A stretch of 64,000 nt of DNA from the NCBI GenBank assembly GCA_024703915.1, contig CP087969.1, positions 4,402,001 to 4,466,000 of the forward strand, in the 5' to 3' direction. Under the pieces are notes generated by a model that was not told the origin of the DNA, did not search any database, and saw only the letters and a program-made list of their open reading frames with translations. The DNA comes from Massilia sp. H-1 (GTDB lineage Bacteria > Pseudomonadota > Gammaproteobacteria > Burkholderiales > Burkholderiaceae_D). Of the stretch, positions 38,653 through 49,861 are shown in pieces (the stretch's first letter is position 1; the number at the start of each line of letters is the position of its first letter). The position numbers and the translations under genes were made by a program.

Positions 38653-39143
38653 GCGGGCCCATGTTCGGCAAGTTTCGGGGCGTGGTGAGCGACAACCGCG
38701 ATCCGCTGATGCTGGGGCGGATCCGGGCCAAAGTGGTCGACGTTTTTGGCGACAACGAGAGCGGCTGGGCCTTGCTTAAGCGCTGCCGTATGCGGGCAAG
38801 GACGTGGGGCTGTTCCTGGTTCCGCCGACCGACGCTTTCGTGTGGATCGAATTCGAGCACGGGGACCCGGAGTATCCGATCTGGTCCGGCTGCTTCTGGG
38901 CGCAGGGCAGAAGTCTTAAGCCTCATGCCTACCGTATCGGAAATGAAGGTGCTCAAGACGGATCTGGTCACGGTCACGATCAACGACCTGCCAGGCGCGG
39001 GCGGGCTGACGATCGAGACCACCCAGGGCATGAAGATCAAGATCAGTTCAACCGGGATCGAGATCGACAACGGCATGGGCGCCAGCATCAAGCTCAGTGG
39101 TCCGCAAACCTCGATCAATGGCAGCGCGCTGGAGGTGACCTGA
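38649..39143 (+). CDS. Spike protein, gp5/baseplate-V OB-fold type (Pvc8 C-terminal half)
   Basis: MFGKFRGVVSDNRDPLMLGRIRAKVVDVFGDNESGWAL...GKDVGLFLVPPTDAFVWIEFEHGDPEYPIWSGCFW is the OB-fold of gp5/VgrG (with 'GDPEYPIWSG'). The end TVSEMKVLKTDLVTVTINDLPGAGGLTIETTQGMKIKISSTGIEIDNGMGASIKLSGPQTSINGSALEVT is the start of a beta-helical needle. Breaks at 38774 (GCTTAAGC) and 38915 (TCTTAAGCC). About 163 aa. The stop overlaps the PAAR start. Confidence 0.88.
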   Translation: MSGPMFGKFRGVVSDNRDPLMLGRIRAKVVDVFGDNESGWALLKRCRMRARTWGCSWFRRPTLSCGSNSSTGTRSIRSGPAASGRRAEVLSLMPTVSEMKVLKTDLVTVTINDLPGAGGLTIETTQGMKIKISSTGIEIDNGMGASIKLSGPQTSINGSALEVT

Positions 39144-39468
39144 TGCCCGGCTATCTGCTGCATGTGGGGGCAACGGTCCTGTGCGCGCACGGCGGGCAGG
39201 CGCAGGCCACGGCGCCCGATCCGCGCGTGAAGGTGGGCGGACAGGCGGTGGTCACGCAGTCGGCGCCGCACACGGTGGCCGGTTGCGCGCTGCCGCCGCC
39301 GACGGCCAAGGCAACGGACCGTGCGTGACCGCCAACTGGGTCACGGGCGCGGTGCGGGTCAAGGCGGGCGGCATGCCGGTGCTGATGCAGGACAGCCAGT
39401 CAGTGTGCGTTCCCACCGGGACGCCGCTCAACATCGTTATGACCCAGGTCAGGGTCAAGGGGACATGA
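39143..39468 (+). CDS. PAAR-like spike tip protein
   Basis: MPGYLLHVGATVLCAHGGQAQATAPDPRVKVGGQAVVTQSAPHTVAGCALPPPTA, then VTANWVTGAVRVKAGGMPVLMQDSQSVCVPTGTPLNIVMTQVRVKGT. It has the paired Cys/His pattern and short beta repeats of PAAR-like tips. About 107 aa. One break near 39310. It caps the spike encoded directly upstream; its start and stop overlap the neighbours. Confidence 0.85.
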
Positions 39469-39833
39469 TGGATCTCGACTATCCGTACCAGTTCGACAGC
39501 CGCGGGCGCACCGCCAGTACCGACGAGAACGGCCATATCCACGACATGATCGAGCAGTTCCTGTTCACGAACGGGGGCGAGCGCGTCAACCGCCCCGACT
39601 TCGGCAGCGGCCTGCTGGCCAAAATTTTCGAATTGAACAGCCCGGAGCTGGCCACCGCACTGCAGTTCACCATTCAGTCCGGCCTGCAGCGCTGGCTGGG
39701 CGACCTGATCGAAGTGCGCCAGCTGGAAGTGACGAGCCGCGACGGCACGCTGACGATCGATGTCGCGTATCAGCTGCGCCACGGGCGAAAAACGACCGCG
39801 ACTTTCGCGAGGGAGACCGGCAATGGCATCTAG
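39465..39833 (+). CDS. Baseplate wedge protein, gp25/GPW family
   Basis: A 122-residue gp25-like protein: MMDLDYPYQFDSRGRTASTDENGHIHDMIEQFLFTNGGERVNRPDFGSGLLAKIFELNSPELATALQFTIQSGLQRWLGDLIEVRQLEV. 'GERVNRPDFGSGL' and 'IFELNSPE' are the gp25 EPR-type core that nucleates sheath assembly. ATG 39468 is an equally possible start. Uninterrupted. The 3' end overlaps the next start at 39823. Confidence 0.93.
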   Translation: MMDLDYPYQFDSRGRTASTDENGHIHDMIEQFLFTNGGERVNRPDFGSGLLAKIFELNSPELATALQFTIQSGLQRWLGDLIEVRQLEVTSRDGTLTIDVAYQLRHGRKTTATFARETGNGI

Positions 39834-42383
39834 CGACCTGGCATGCGGCAGCGACGCGCGCCGTCAGCGCCTGTTCAACAATCCGCGCTGGAATGGCGTC
39901 GACTTCCTGGAAGTGTCGGACGCAAAGCGCACGCTGTGCGTGCATTTTTTCGGCACCATCCCCGAAGGCATCACGGTGGCCAATGTGCGCATCGAAGGCG
40001 GGCGCCGCATCCACGACATACGCGTGCTGCGGGTCGAGATCGACCGCGCCGACGATCCGGACCTGGACGATTGCCTGCGCATAGAGCTCGACAAGGTGGG
40101 CGACTTTTCCACTTATCGCCTGTGCTTCATCGAGCGCAACGAGCAGGCGCAGGAGGGCGAAAGCCGCTACCGTCCGTTCCACGGGCTCGATCCGCGCTAT
40201 GCCTGCCTGTCGTTCCAGTTCCGGCTCGACTGCGCCGCGGACCTCGACTGCAAGGCCCCGCACGACTGCCCGCCGCCGCCATTCGTGGCGCCGGAGATCG
40301 ATTACCTGGCCAAGGACTATGCCAGCCTGCGCCAGATGATGCTGGACCGGATGGCGCTGACCATGCCGGACTGGAAGGAACGCCATGCGCCGGACCTGGG
40401 CATCACGCTGGTGGAAGTGCTGGCCTATGCGGCCGACTACCTGAGCTACTACCAGGATGCGGTGGCCACCGAAGCCTATCTCGACACGGCGCGCAGCGCA
40501 TTTTCAGTGCGGCGCCACGCGCGCCTGGTCGACTACCGCATGCACGAAGGGTGCAACGCGCGCCCTGGATCGCGCTGCAGTCGGACAGCGACTTCGGCCC
40601 GCTGCCGCTGGGCGACGTCTATTTCATCACCAGCTTTGCCGATCTGGACGCCTTTGCTTAGCCGCGTGATTCCGCACGACGCGATGCAAAAGTATGCGGC
40701 CAGCGCCTACGAAGTGTTCGAGCCGGTGGCGCGGCCCGGCGTGAGCGCGCTGCGCGTGCGCGCGGCCCACACCGAGATCGCGCTCTACACCTGGGGCGAC
40801 ACCGAGTGCTGCCTGCCCAAGGGCGCAACCCGCGCCACGCTGGTGGACGGTGCGCCGCTCGAAGGAGAAGGGCAGCCGCAGCGCGTGCTGGACCTGCATC
40901 CCGGCGACGCCCTGATCCTCGAGGAGATCCGCGGCGGCACCACCGGCGCGCTGGCCGATGCCGACCCCACCCACCGCCATGCTGTGCTGCTGACCAAGGT
41001 CACCAGGGCGGTCGACGAACTGCTGGGACAGCCGGTACTCGAGATCGAATGGGCGGCCGACGATGCCTTGCCGTTCGCGCTGTGCATCTCGGTGCGCCTG
41101 TCGGCCGAATTCGATTGCGCGCGGGTGGGCGGCGTCAGCATCGCGCGCGGCAATGTGGTGCTGGTCGACCATGGCCGATGTGCCCCGCCAGACCCGCTGG
41201 GACCAGTGACCGGCCACACGGACCCGGGCGACTGCGCCTGCGACGGCAGCGTGATCGCGTCCACCAGCGTGGCCGACCGCTTCCGCCCGCAGCTCAAGGA
41301 GCCGGACCTGACCTACCGCGCGGTGCCGGTTGCCGCCACGTCGGCCACTGCCATGCTGCGCCAGGATCCGCGCGAAGCGCTGCCCGATCTGGTGCTGAAG
41401 GGGCGCACCGACAGCGAGCCCTGGCTGCCGCGCCACGACCTGCTGGCCAGCAGCGGCGAGGCGCGTGAATTCGTGGTCGAGATGGACGACGAGCGGCGCG
41501 CCCACCTGCGCTTTGGCGACGGCGAGCTGGGACTGCAGCCAGCCACCGGCACCGTGTTCGATACGCGCTACCGGATCGGCAAGGGCGCGGCTTAAGCAAC
41601 GTGGGACGCGACGTGATCACGGCGATGGTGTACCGGCCCGGCACGATCGACGGCGTGGCGCTCACGGTGCGCAACCCCATCGCCGCAGTAGGCGGCACCG
41701 CGCCGGGAAGCGGTGGCCGAGGTCAAGCTGTTCGCGCCGGGCGCCTTCCGCAAGCAGCGCATGCGCGCCGTGACGGCTAGCATGACTACGCCGAACTGGC
41801 GCAGCGCAACAGCCAGGTGCAGCGCGCCGCGGCCGATCTGAGCTGGACCGGCAGCTGGTACGAAGCGCGTCGCTCTCGATCCGTTCGACACCGAGACCGC
41901 CACGCCTAAGCATTGCTGGCCACCGTCGAGGGCGAACTGTATCCCTTCCGCCGCATGGGTCACGATCTGGCGGTCGTGCTTAGGCCCACTACGTGCCCAT
42001 CACGCTGACATTGCACGTGTGCGTGCTGCCGCACTTCGCGCGGGCAGGTGCGCGCCCGCCTGCTCGACGTGCTGGGCAACCGCCTACTTGTCAATGGCGA
42101 GCTGGGGCTGTTCCATCCGGACCGCCTGACCTTTGGCGGCGGCCTGTACCTGTCGCGCATCATCGCCGCCGCGGCGGACGTCGAAGGTGTGGAGAACGTG
42201 AAGGTACTGCGCCTGCAGCGGCTGGACGTGCCGGACGATCCGCTGGCGCCGACCCCGGCGCTCGATCCGGCGATCGCCGACGGCGTGCTGGCGCTCGGCC
42301 CGACCGAGATCGCGCAGCTCGACAACGACCCCGACTTCGCCGAGAACGGGGCGCTGACCTTACTGCTTGGAGGTGGACGATGA
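39823..42383 (+). CDS. Baseplate J-like protein 1 (Pvc11-like)
   Basis: About 850 aa. The N-terminus (LFNNPRWNGVDFLEVSD..., TLCVHFFGTIPEGITVANVRIEGGRRI) leads to 'APEIDYLAKDYASLRQMMLDRMALTMPDWKERHAPDLGITLVEVLAYAADYLSYYQDAVATEAYLDTARSAFSVRRHARLVDYRM'. This is the J-protein wedge signature. Later FGDGELGLQPATGTVFDTRYRIG and AEVKLFAPGAFRKQRMRAVT..DYAELAQRNSQVQRA, ending LLLGGGR. Breaks at 40563, 40658 (GCTTAGCC), 41591 (GCTTAAGC), 41702, 41777, 41870, 41908, 41980 and 42040. It has Cys clusters (CAADLDCKAPHDC; GDCACDG). The stop overlaps baseplate J 2. Confidence 0.9.
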
Positions 42384-45300
42384 GCGACTTACCATGCGAC
42401 TGCTGCGAGGGGCGCCAAGGCGACCACGCCGGGCGCCACCGCCAACTGCGCCACCTGTCGGCGCTCAGCTACCGGGGCTTAAGCACCTACGCCACCTTCT
42501 TCGACAGCATGCGCGCGCCTGTCGAGCGCGCACTTCTTCGAGGGCGTGCGGGAAAAACTCGGGCATGAAGGGCCGCTCAATCTGGACGGCCTCAAAACAA
42601 GGGCGCCGGACGACTTTTCGATGGCCCTGCTCGACGCCTGGGCCGTGACGGGCGACGTGCTGACCTTCTATCAGGAGCGCATCGCCAACGAAGGCTATCT
42701 GCGCTGCGCGACGGAGCGCCGCTCGGTGCTGGAACTGGCGCGCCTGACCGGCTATGCGCTGCGCCCGGGCGTGGCGGCCAGCGTCTTTCTTGCGTACGCG
42801 CTGGAGAAGGACGCGGCGCCGGTCGTCATTCCCAAGGGCGCGCGGGTCAACAGCGTGCCCGGACCGGGCGAGCAGATGGAAGCGTTCGAAACCTCCGAAC
42901 CGCTCCAGGCGCGGGTCGAATGGAACGAACTGACGCCCCGGATGAGCCGCCCGGTCGGCCTCAATCAGCTCAATGCCACCTTCACCGAACGGCTGCGCTT
43001 CAAGGGCGCCGCGCTCAATCTGGCGGTCAACGACGTGATGCTGTTCGCCTTTGGCCGCGAACCTGGCAACCAGATCCTGCGCCGCGTCGCTTCCATCAAG
43101 CCCGACACCGCCGCAGGCGAAACCGAGATCCTGCTGCAGCTGCCGACCGACCAGCGCGCGATCATGGCCGCGTGGAGCGATATCGCCGTGCCGCTATGCG
43201 GACCTGGAATGGCGCTGCCTGGCCAAGGACAAGCCGGAACTGATCGCCGTTTCCGAAGCGCTCATGGAGCTCAAGCGTGCGCTGGACGTGCTCATCTTCG
43301 ATTCCGAACCGTCCGGTGAAGACGTCGAGGCCGTCGTCGAGGCCAATAAAAAGGTCATGGCCACCGCCACCATTTTGCTCAAGGGCGGCGACAAGGACGA
43401 ACTGGCGTGGGTGCGCGCTTACTACCTCGAATCGATCCACTTCCTGACGGGCGGCCGCATCAACGAAGCCGAGGCGCGCGCCGTCTTTGCCCAGCTCTTT
43501 GACGGCACCGAAGCCAGGTTCTCGATGCTCAGCCAGGGACTGGTGGCCACGCTGGTGCCGTCGCTGTCCAAGGCGCGCTCGCAGCAGCTTACCAACAGCC
43601 AGCGGCTGGGACGGGCGCCGAGGGTCTCGTTCTCGATCAAGTCCGACGTCAAGACGCGCTTGCTGACCCAGTTTCAGCCCGCGACCGAGCGCACCCTGTA
43701 CCAGGCATGGCGCAATATCCCGTTGACCAAGCCGCCCGTGGCGGAAGTGTTCGTCCTGCGCCAGCAGGCGCCCCTGTTCAGGGCACAACGCGCAAAAGCG
43801 CACGCGGGTGACCACGGCCGGCATGAAACGATCGTTGTCGGCGACTGGCCCGTGGTCGAAACCGCGGCCACCAACACGGGCAGCCTGATCAACCACGAGG
43901 ATCTGCACGCGGTGCACCTGGACGTGGCCTATCCCAAGGTCGTGCCGAACAGCTGGGTGGTGGTCAACACGACCAAGACCTCGCTGACGGAAAACGCGAC
44001 CCGGTTCTTCCTGTCGGGCGATGTCAGCACCAGCATCACACGCGCCGAATACGGCATGACCGGCAAGACGACCCGTATTCCGCTGCTCTTGCCGCACAAC
44101 TCGGGGCAGGGGACCTGGATGAACACGCCGACGGCGGCGTCGACGCCCACGTCCGGCGACTTCGATGCGATCCGCAAGACGGTGGTCTACACCCAGGCCG
44201 ACAAGCTGGAACTGGCTGACCTGCAGATCACGGACGATGTCTGCGGCGAACGGGTAGAGCTGTCTGCCCTGTACGACGGGCTCGAGGCAGGGCGCTGGGT
44301 GATCGTCACCGGCGAGCGCGCCGACCTCAAGAACGACAGCGGCGACTCGGTCGCTCGCGCGTGACGTCGAGCGAGCTGGCCATGATCGGCGCGGTCACCC
44401 AGGACGTGGTGCGGGTGCCGATGGCCGCCACGGCTGTGCCGCGCCCGGGCGTGGCGCTTGGCGCCTAAGCAACGGCGCGATGTTCGCGCTCACGCCGGGC
44501 CACAACGAGAACGGCTCGCTTTCGGTCAACACCGGCACCCATGAAGCCGATGACGACAACCATATCGAGATCGCGGCGCTGCCCGGCGACACGGTCCACA
44601 CCTATCTTGAATTCGCCAGTCCGCTGGCCTACAAGTTCAAGCGCTCGACGGTGCGGATTCGCGCCAACGTGGTGCGCGCCACGCACGGCGAAACGCGGCG
44701 CGAAGTGCTCGGCAGCGGGGATGCGGCCAAGGCGCTGCAAACCTTCACGCTGAAGCAGGCGCCGCTCACGTATGTGTCGGCGTCCACGGTGTCGGGGCGT
44801 CGCCTCCAGTCTGACGGTGCGCGTGAACGACATCGAATGGCACGAGGCCGATACGCTGGCTCTAGGCCTGGCGCCGCAGGACCGCAAGTTCATCACCCGC
44901 ACCAGTGACGAAGGCAAGACCAGCATCATCTTCGGCAACGGGATCGCGGGCGCGCGCCTGCCGGGCGGCCAGGAAAATGTGAGCGCCGTGTACCGCAGCG
45001 GGATCGGCAAGCCGGGCAACGTCAAGGCCGAGCAAATCAGCCTGCTCGCCACGCGTCCGCTGGGAGCGAAAAGCGTCATCAATCCCTTGCGCGCGTCCGG
45101 CGGTGCCAACGCCGAAACGCGCGACCAGGCGCGCAAGAATGCGCCGCTGGCCGTGATGGCGCTGGACCGGCTGGTATCGGTCCAGGACCACGCCGACTTC
45201 GCGCGCACCTTCGGCGGCGTGGGCAAGGCGGTGGCCGCCGAACGCTCCGACGGCCGACAAGCGAGGTGGTGCACCTGACCATCGCCGGCGTGGACGATAT

Positions 45301-45787
45301 TCCGATCGACGCCAATAGCGACTTGCTGCGCAATCTGCGCGCCGCGTTGCGGCTGTACGGCGATCCGGCGCTGCCGATCCGGCTGCAGGTACGCGAGCGG
45401 CTGGCACTGGTGGTCTCGGCGCGCGTGCGCATCCTGCCGGACTATCTGTGGGAGGCGGTGGAGGCGGCCATGCGCAGCGCCATGCTCGAGGCCTTCGGCT
45501 TTGACGCGCTGGAGCTGGGCAGCGACTTGTTCGCCTCGCGCGCGATCGCGCTGCTGCAGGGCGTGCGCGGGGTGGACTATGTCGACCTTGACGTGTTCGA
45601 CGTGATTTCCGAAGCCGCGCTGCTGGACAGCTTCAAGTCCGAGCAGGCGGGCACGCTGGGCCTGGAAGCGGCGCATTCCGATCTCGCCTGGCGCCAGCGA
45701 AAACGGCGTGCTGCTGCTTAAGCGCAGATAGCCTACCTGTCGCCCGAGGTAGCCGATACCCTGATCCTGCAGGAGATATCCGCATGA
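42380..45787 (+). CDS. Baseplate J-like protein 2 (Pvc12-like)
   Basis: About 1,130 aa, the largest gene of the locus. MSDLPCDCCEG opens a short Cys-rich N-terminus; then LSALSYR..TYATFFDSMRARLSS, 'FSMALLDAWAVTGDVLTFYQERIANEGYLRCATERRSVLELARLTGYALRPGVAASVFLAY' as in eCIS J proteins. The C-terminal third has the J fold (FITRTSDEGKTSIIFGNGIAGARLPGGQENVSAVYRSGIGKPGNV) and ends in the repaired frame LPAQIAYLSPEVADTLILQEISA. Breaks at 42479, 42520, 43197, 43790, 44365, 44467 (CCTAAGC), 44810, 45262 and 45716. The stop overlaps the next ATG. Confidence 0.88.
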
Positions 45788-48043
45788 ACCGCAATCCGGA
45801 CCGACTCTATGAGCTGATGCCGCTGGTGCACCGCATGCGCGACGCCGAGCTGGGCTATCCGCTCAAGGCGCTGCTGGCGGTGATCGCCGAGCAGGTCAAC
45901 GTCGTCGAAGACGACATCGCGCAACTGTACGAGAACTGGTTCATCGAAACCTGCGAAGACTGGGTCGCGCCGTATATCGGCGACCTGGTAGGCTACCGGC
46001 CGGTCAGCGAGTCGCACGTGGAAGGCGGCCGCGCGCTCGGCAAGGCGCTGTTTCCGCGGCGCGAAATCGCCAACACGGTGGCGTCGCGCCGCCGCAAGGG
46101 GGCCTTGTCGCTGCTGGAACTGCTCTCGTCCGACACGGCTTAGGCTGGCCTGCGCGGGCCGTTGAATTCTACCGGCTGCTCGGCTGGACCCAGCACCTGA
46201 ACCATCTGCGGCCGGGGCGCGGCGGCACTGTCAACCTGCGCAAGGGGCGCGCGCTCGACCTGATCGACGGGCCGTTCGACGAACAGGCGCACAGCGTCGA
46301 CATCCGGCGCATCAACTCCACGCGCACGCAGGGACGCTACAACATCCCGGAGATCGGCGTGTTCGCCTGGCGCCTGAAGACCTACCCGCTGACGCAGGTG
46401 CGCGCCACCTGCCTGGAGGACGAAGGCCCGCACTGCTTCCAGCTTCAATGTGCTGGGCAGCGATACCCCGCTATACAACAGGCCGCAGCCTGAAAGCGCC
46501 CCGACCACGATCGCGGGCGAGATCAATCTGCCGGTGCCGGTGCGGCGGCGCGCTGGAAGACCCGGTGCCCCCTTCGCACGCATCGACCGACTACTACGGC
46601 GCCACGCGCAGCATGGTGATCTTTGTCGCCTGGCCCAAGAAGCCCGGCATGACGGCCGTTCCCGCCGACCAGATCGTGCCTGCCGATTTGTCGAGCTGGC
46701 ACGCAAAAGTCGGCGCAGGGCAGGTGGCGCTGGACCCTGAACTGGGGCGCATCATGTTCCCGCAACGGAAAGTGCCGAAGCGCGTGTGGGTCAGCTATCG
46801 CTACGCCTTCAGCGCCGACATGGGCGGCGGCGAGTACCCGCGGCCGCTGACGCAGCCGGAAGGCGCGGTCGTGCTGCGCGTCGGCCATGGCCAGGACCTG
46901 ACCACGATCGGCGACGCGCTGGCCGCCTGGCACGCTGCTGCGCGACGGACCGGACCAGCCGCGCGCCGCCGTGATCGACATTGTCGACAGTGGCGTCTAC
47001 ACTGAGCCGCTTTCCATCGTGCTGATCGAAGGCGAGAGCCTGCAGATTCTGCGCCTAGCCAGCGCCCGGTGCGCCCGGAAGGCGACGCCACGGGCTGGAC
47101 CCGGCCGGTGATTCGCCTGCTCGACTACCAGACCGACCAGGCCGACGCCCTGACCGTGCGCGGCAAGGCAGGCAGCCGCCTGGTGCTGGAAGGCCTGCTG
47201 GTGAGCGGGCGCGGGATCCAGATCTTCGGCGGGCGCGAATACAGCGGCGAGGAGGGCGACAACGAACCGCATTCCCGCACCGACGAATTGTGCGACGTGA
47301 CCATCCGCCACTGCACGCTGGTGCCCGGCTGGGGCGTCGACTGCCACTGCGAACCGTTGCGGCCGAACGAGCCTAGCCTGGAAATCAGCGACAGCCATGG
47401 CACGGTCTATATCGATCACAGCATCGTCGGCACAATCCGCGTGAGCGCCAGCGAAGTCGAGGGCGATCCGGTGCGCATCGTTATCAACGACAGTATCGTG
47501 GACGCGACCGGCGTGGCGCTGGCCGCGATCGAAGGCGACGAGGGCAGCATGGCATTCGCCACGCTGGCGATTGCCCGCAGCACGATCCTGGGGACGACGG
47601 CCGCGCATGCGGTGTCGCTGGTCGAGAACAGCATCTTCACGGGTTCCCTGCGCCTGGCGCGGCGCCAGACCGGGTGCGTGCGCTTCTGCTACGTGGCGCC
47701 CGAGTCGCGCACGCCGCGCCGCTACCACTGCGAACCGGACCTGCGGCGCGACGCCGTGAACGAAGCGATGCCCGGCGCGCAGCCGCCGATGAGCGCGCCG
47801 CCGCGCTGCTGCGCGAGGAGGGGCCGCGTGCGGCCGGTCTTCACCAGTACGCGCTATGGCAATCCGGCTTACTGCCAGCTGGCGCCCGACTGTGCCGAAG
47901 AAATCAAGCGGGGCGCCGACGACGAATCGGAGATGGGCGCCTTCCACGACCTGTTCCAGCCGCAGCGCGAAGACAATCTGCGCACCCGGCTCAATGAATA
48001 CACCCCCGCGAGCATGGACGTCGGCATCGTCTTCGCGAACTAA
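45784..48043 (+). CDS. Phage tail protein I-like N-terminus with beta-helix-like C-terminal half
   Basis: MNRNPDRLYELMPLVHRMRDAELGYPLKALLAVIAEQVNVVEDDIAQLYENWFIETCEDWVAPYIGDLVGYRP is the tail-protein-I type attachment domain seen in eCIS. After a middle domain, residues about 380-620 carry repeated short strands typical of parallel beta-helices (VIRLLDYQ..., LEGLLVSGRGIQIFGG, LCDVTIRHCTLVPGWGVDCHC, VRIVINDSIVDATGVALAAI, LAIARSTILGTTAAHAVSLVENSIFTGSLRL). Breaks at 46138 (GCTTAGGC), 46440, 46550, 46935, 47055 and 47800. About 750 aa. The beta-helix could be the surface-exposed, receptor-facing part. Confidence 0.82.
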
Positions 48044-48055
48044 AAGGAGAATGGC

Positions 48056-49473
48056 ATGAAAGGCGACATCACCCGCAACACCTTCGATCCGCTGCACCGG
48101 TTCAGCCGCGTCCTGATGCAGCAGGGCCGGGTGCAGCTGGACGCTGACTGGAACGAACAGGCCGACATCTCGCTGCATTTTCTGCGCTCCCTTGCGGCTG
48201 ACCTGATCGGCCCGCACGGCGGCGTCGGCACTGCGTTCCTGGTGCAGGAGCGCAGGAACGACAACGGCTCGCCGATGCCCTTCGATTTCGACATCGGCCC
48301 CGGCAATTACTACGTCGGCGGCGTCCTGTGCGAGAACGCGGGCCAGCACTACACTTACCAGAGCGGGTACAAGGTCGATCCGGCGATCCCCGAGATCGTG
48401 GCTAGGCGACTTCCTCGCCTACCTGGACGTGTGGGAGCGCCACGTGAGCTACCTGGAAGCGGAAGGCATGCGCGAGACGGCGCTGGGCGGCCCCGATACC
48501 GCGTCGCGCACGCGGGTGGAATGGCAGGTCAAGCTGATCGACGCGAACGGGCTGGGCACCGGCTCGCAGCAGTTCAAGCTGGAGTACGACTCCTTCCTCA
48601 AGCAGTTGAATGCCAGCGGCGCGTATCGCCCGAACCGGGGATCGCTGATGGCCGATGTGCCGCAGACGAACGCCGTCACCGACGCCTGCGTCATCCCGGC
48701 CGACAGCCGCTATCGCGGCATCGAGAACCAGCTGTACCGGGTCGAAGTGCACCGCGGCGGCCCGGTGTGGGATGGCACGGCGGCCTACCGGGGCCAGTGC
48801 CGCCACGTTCAAGTGGTCGCGCGAGAACGGCTCGGTGGTATTCGCGGTCAGCGACGTGCACGTCAACAGCGCCACGAACGTGACCACCGTGACGCTGGAC
48901 ACGCTGGGCCGCGACCGCAAGCTCGGCCTGTCGCGCGACGACATGGTCGAACTGGTCGACGACCCCTACGTGATGCGCAACGATGCCGATCCCCTGATGC
49001 GGGTGCTCGACATCGACGACGAGACCATGACGGTGACGCTGGAAGGGCAGGCGCTGAACGGCGTGGCGAGCGGCGCCGAGTGGCATCCGCTGCTGCGGCG
49101 CTGGGACCACCGGCTCGATGCCGCTTGGCACCAAGGCCTCGGTCGAGGGTGCGCTGCTGGCCCAGGCCGATGCGGCTAAGCAACGGGCCGTGGATCAAGC
49201 TCGAGGACGGCATCCAGGTGCGCTTCCGCGCGGGCGACATCTACCAGACCGGCGACTACTGGCTGATCCCGGCGCGCACCGGGACCGGCAGCATTGAATG
49301 GCCGCGCGAGCCGGACCCGGCCACGCGCAGCATGATGCTTAGCGTGGGTGAAAGCCAAGGGCATTCTGCACAAATACGCGCCGCTGGCCATGCTGCGCTT
49401 TGGGACCGATGGCTTCATGATTCCCGGGGCGCTGACGGACTTGCGCCGGACCCTGATTAAGCTGTGGGCATAA
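48056..49473 (+). CDS. DUF6519 family protein, last gene of the injection system
   Basis: MKGDITRNTFDPLHRFSRVLMQQGRVQLDADWNEQADISLHFLRSLAADLIG is the conserved DUF6519 start found beside eCIS baseplate genes. It continues PMPFDFDIGPGNYYVGGVLCENAGQHYTYQSGY, LAYLDVWERHVSYLE, RIENQLYRVEVHRGG-like (here GIENQLYRVEVHRGG), TFKWSRENGSVVF and 'FRAGDIYQTGDYWLIPARTGTGSIEWP'. In the repaired frame it ends HKYAPLAMLRFGTDGFMIPGALTDLRRTLIKLWA at 49473. Breaks at 48402, 48798, 49125, 49177 and 49337. AAAAGGAG precedes ATG 48056. About 470 aa; role unknown, presumably baseplate or fibre attachment. Confidence 0.85.
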
Positions 49474-49553
49474 GCACGATTGATCTGGCGCAAGGCGGAC
49501 ACGGTGCCCGCCGCGCGACACGCATTTTGTGCCAAAAACATAATTCGCTCTGA

Positions 49554-49559
49554 TATAAT
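49554..49559 (+). promoter_or_regulatory. -10 box of tRNA-Pro
   Basis: A perfect TATAAT ends 11 bp before the tRNA 5' end. No good -35 at 16-18 bp. Confidence 0.5.
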
Positions 49560-49570
49560 TCGCGACTAGT

Positions 49571-49647
49571 CGGGGCGTAGCGCAGCCTGGTAGCGTACTT
49601 GCATGGGGTGCAAGGGGTCGGAAGTTCGAATCTTCTCGCCCCGACCA
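49571..49647 (+). tRNA. tRNA-Pro (anticodon GGG), CCA encoded
   Basis: Acceptor CGGGGCG pairs with CGCCCCG. The D-arm is GCGC..GCGT-like, the anticodon arm is CTTGC-ATGGGGT-GCAAG with GGG, the T-arm is GGAAG-TTCGAAT-CTTCT, and ACCA is encoded. All arms fold cleanly. Confidence 0.95.
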
Positions 49648-49664
49648 ATTGAATCAAAGACTTA

Positions 49665-49691
49665 GGCCAGCCTCCGTGCTGGCCTTTTCTT
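49665..49691 (+). terminator. Terminator after tRNA-Pro
   Basis: GGCCAGC, CTCCGT loop, GCTGGCC, then TTTTCTT, 18 bp after the tRNA. Confidence 0.85.
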
Positions 49692-49861
49692 GTCCATTGG
49701 TTCTTGCTCCGTCGGATTCTTTCCCGTAGGCCACGAGGTCGCATTCGAGAACTAAGTTCGCTCTGTGCAAGCTACGCGCCGGTAGCGCCTAAGCTACCGA
49801 TGTCCGAAACCAAACAAGTTGCACTTGTTATAATGAGTTCGACTTCACTTCTCCCTACACC

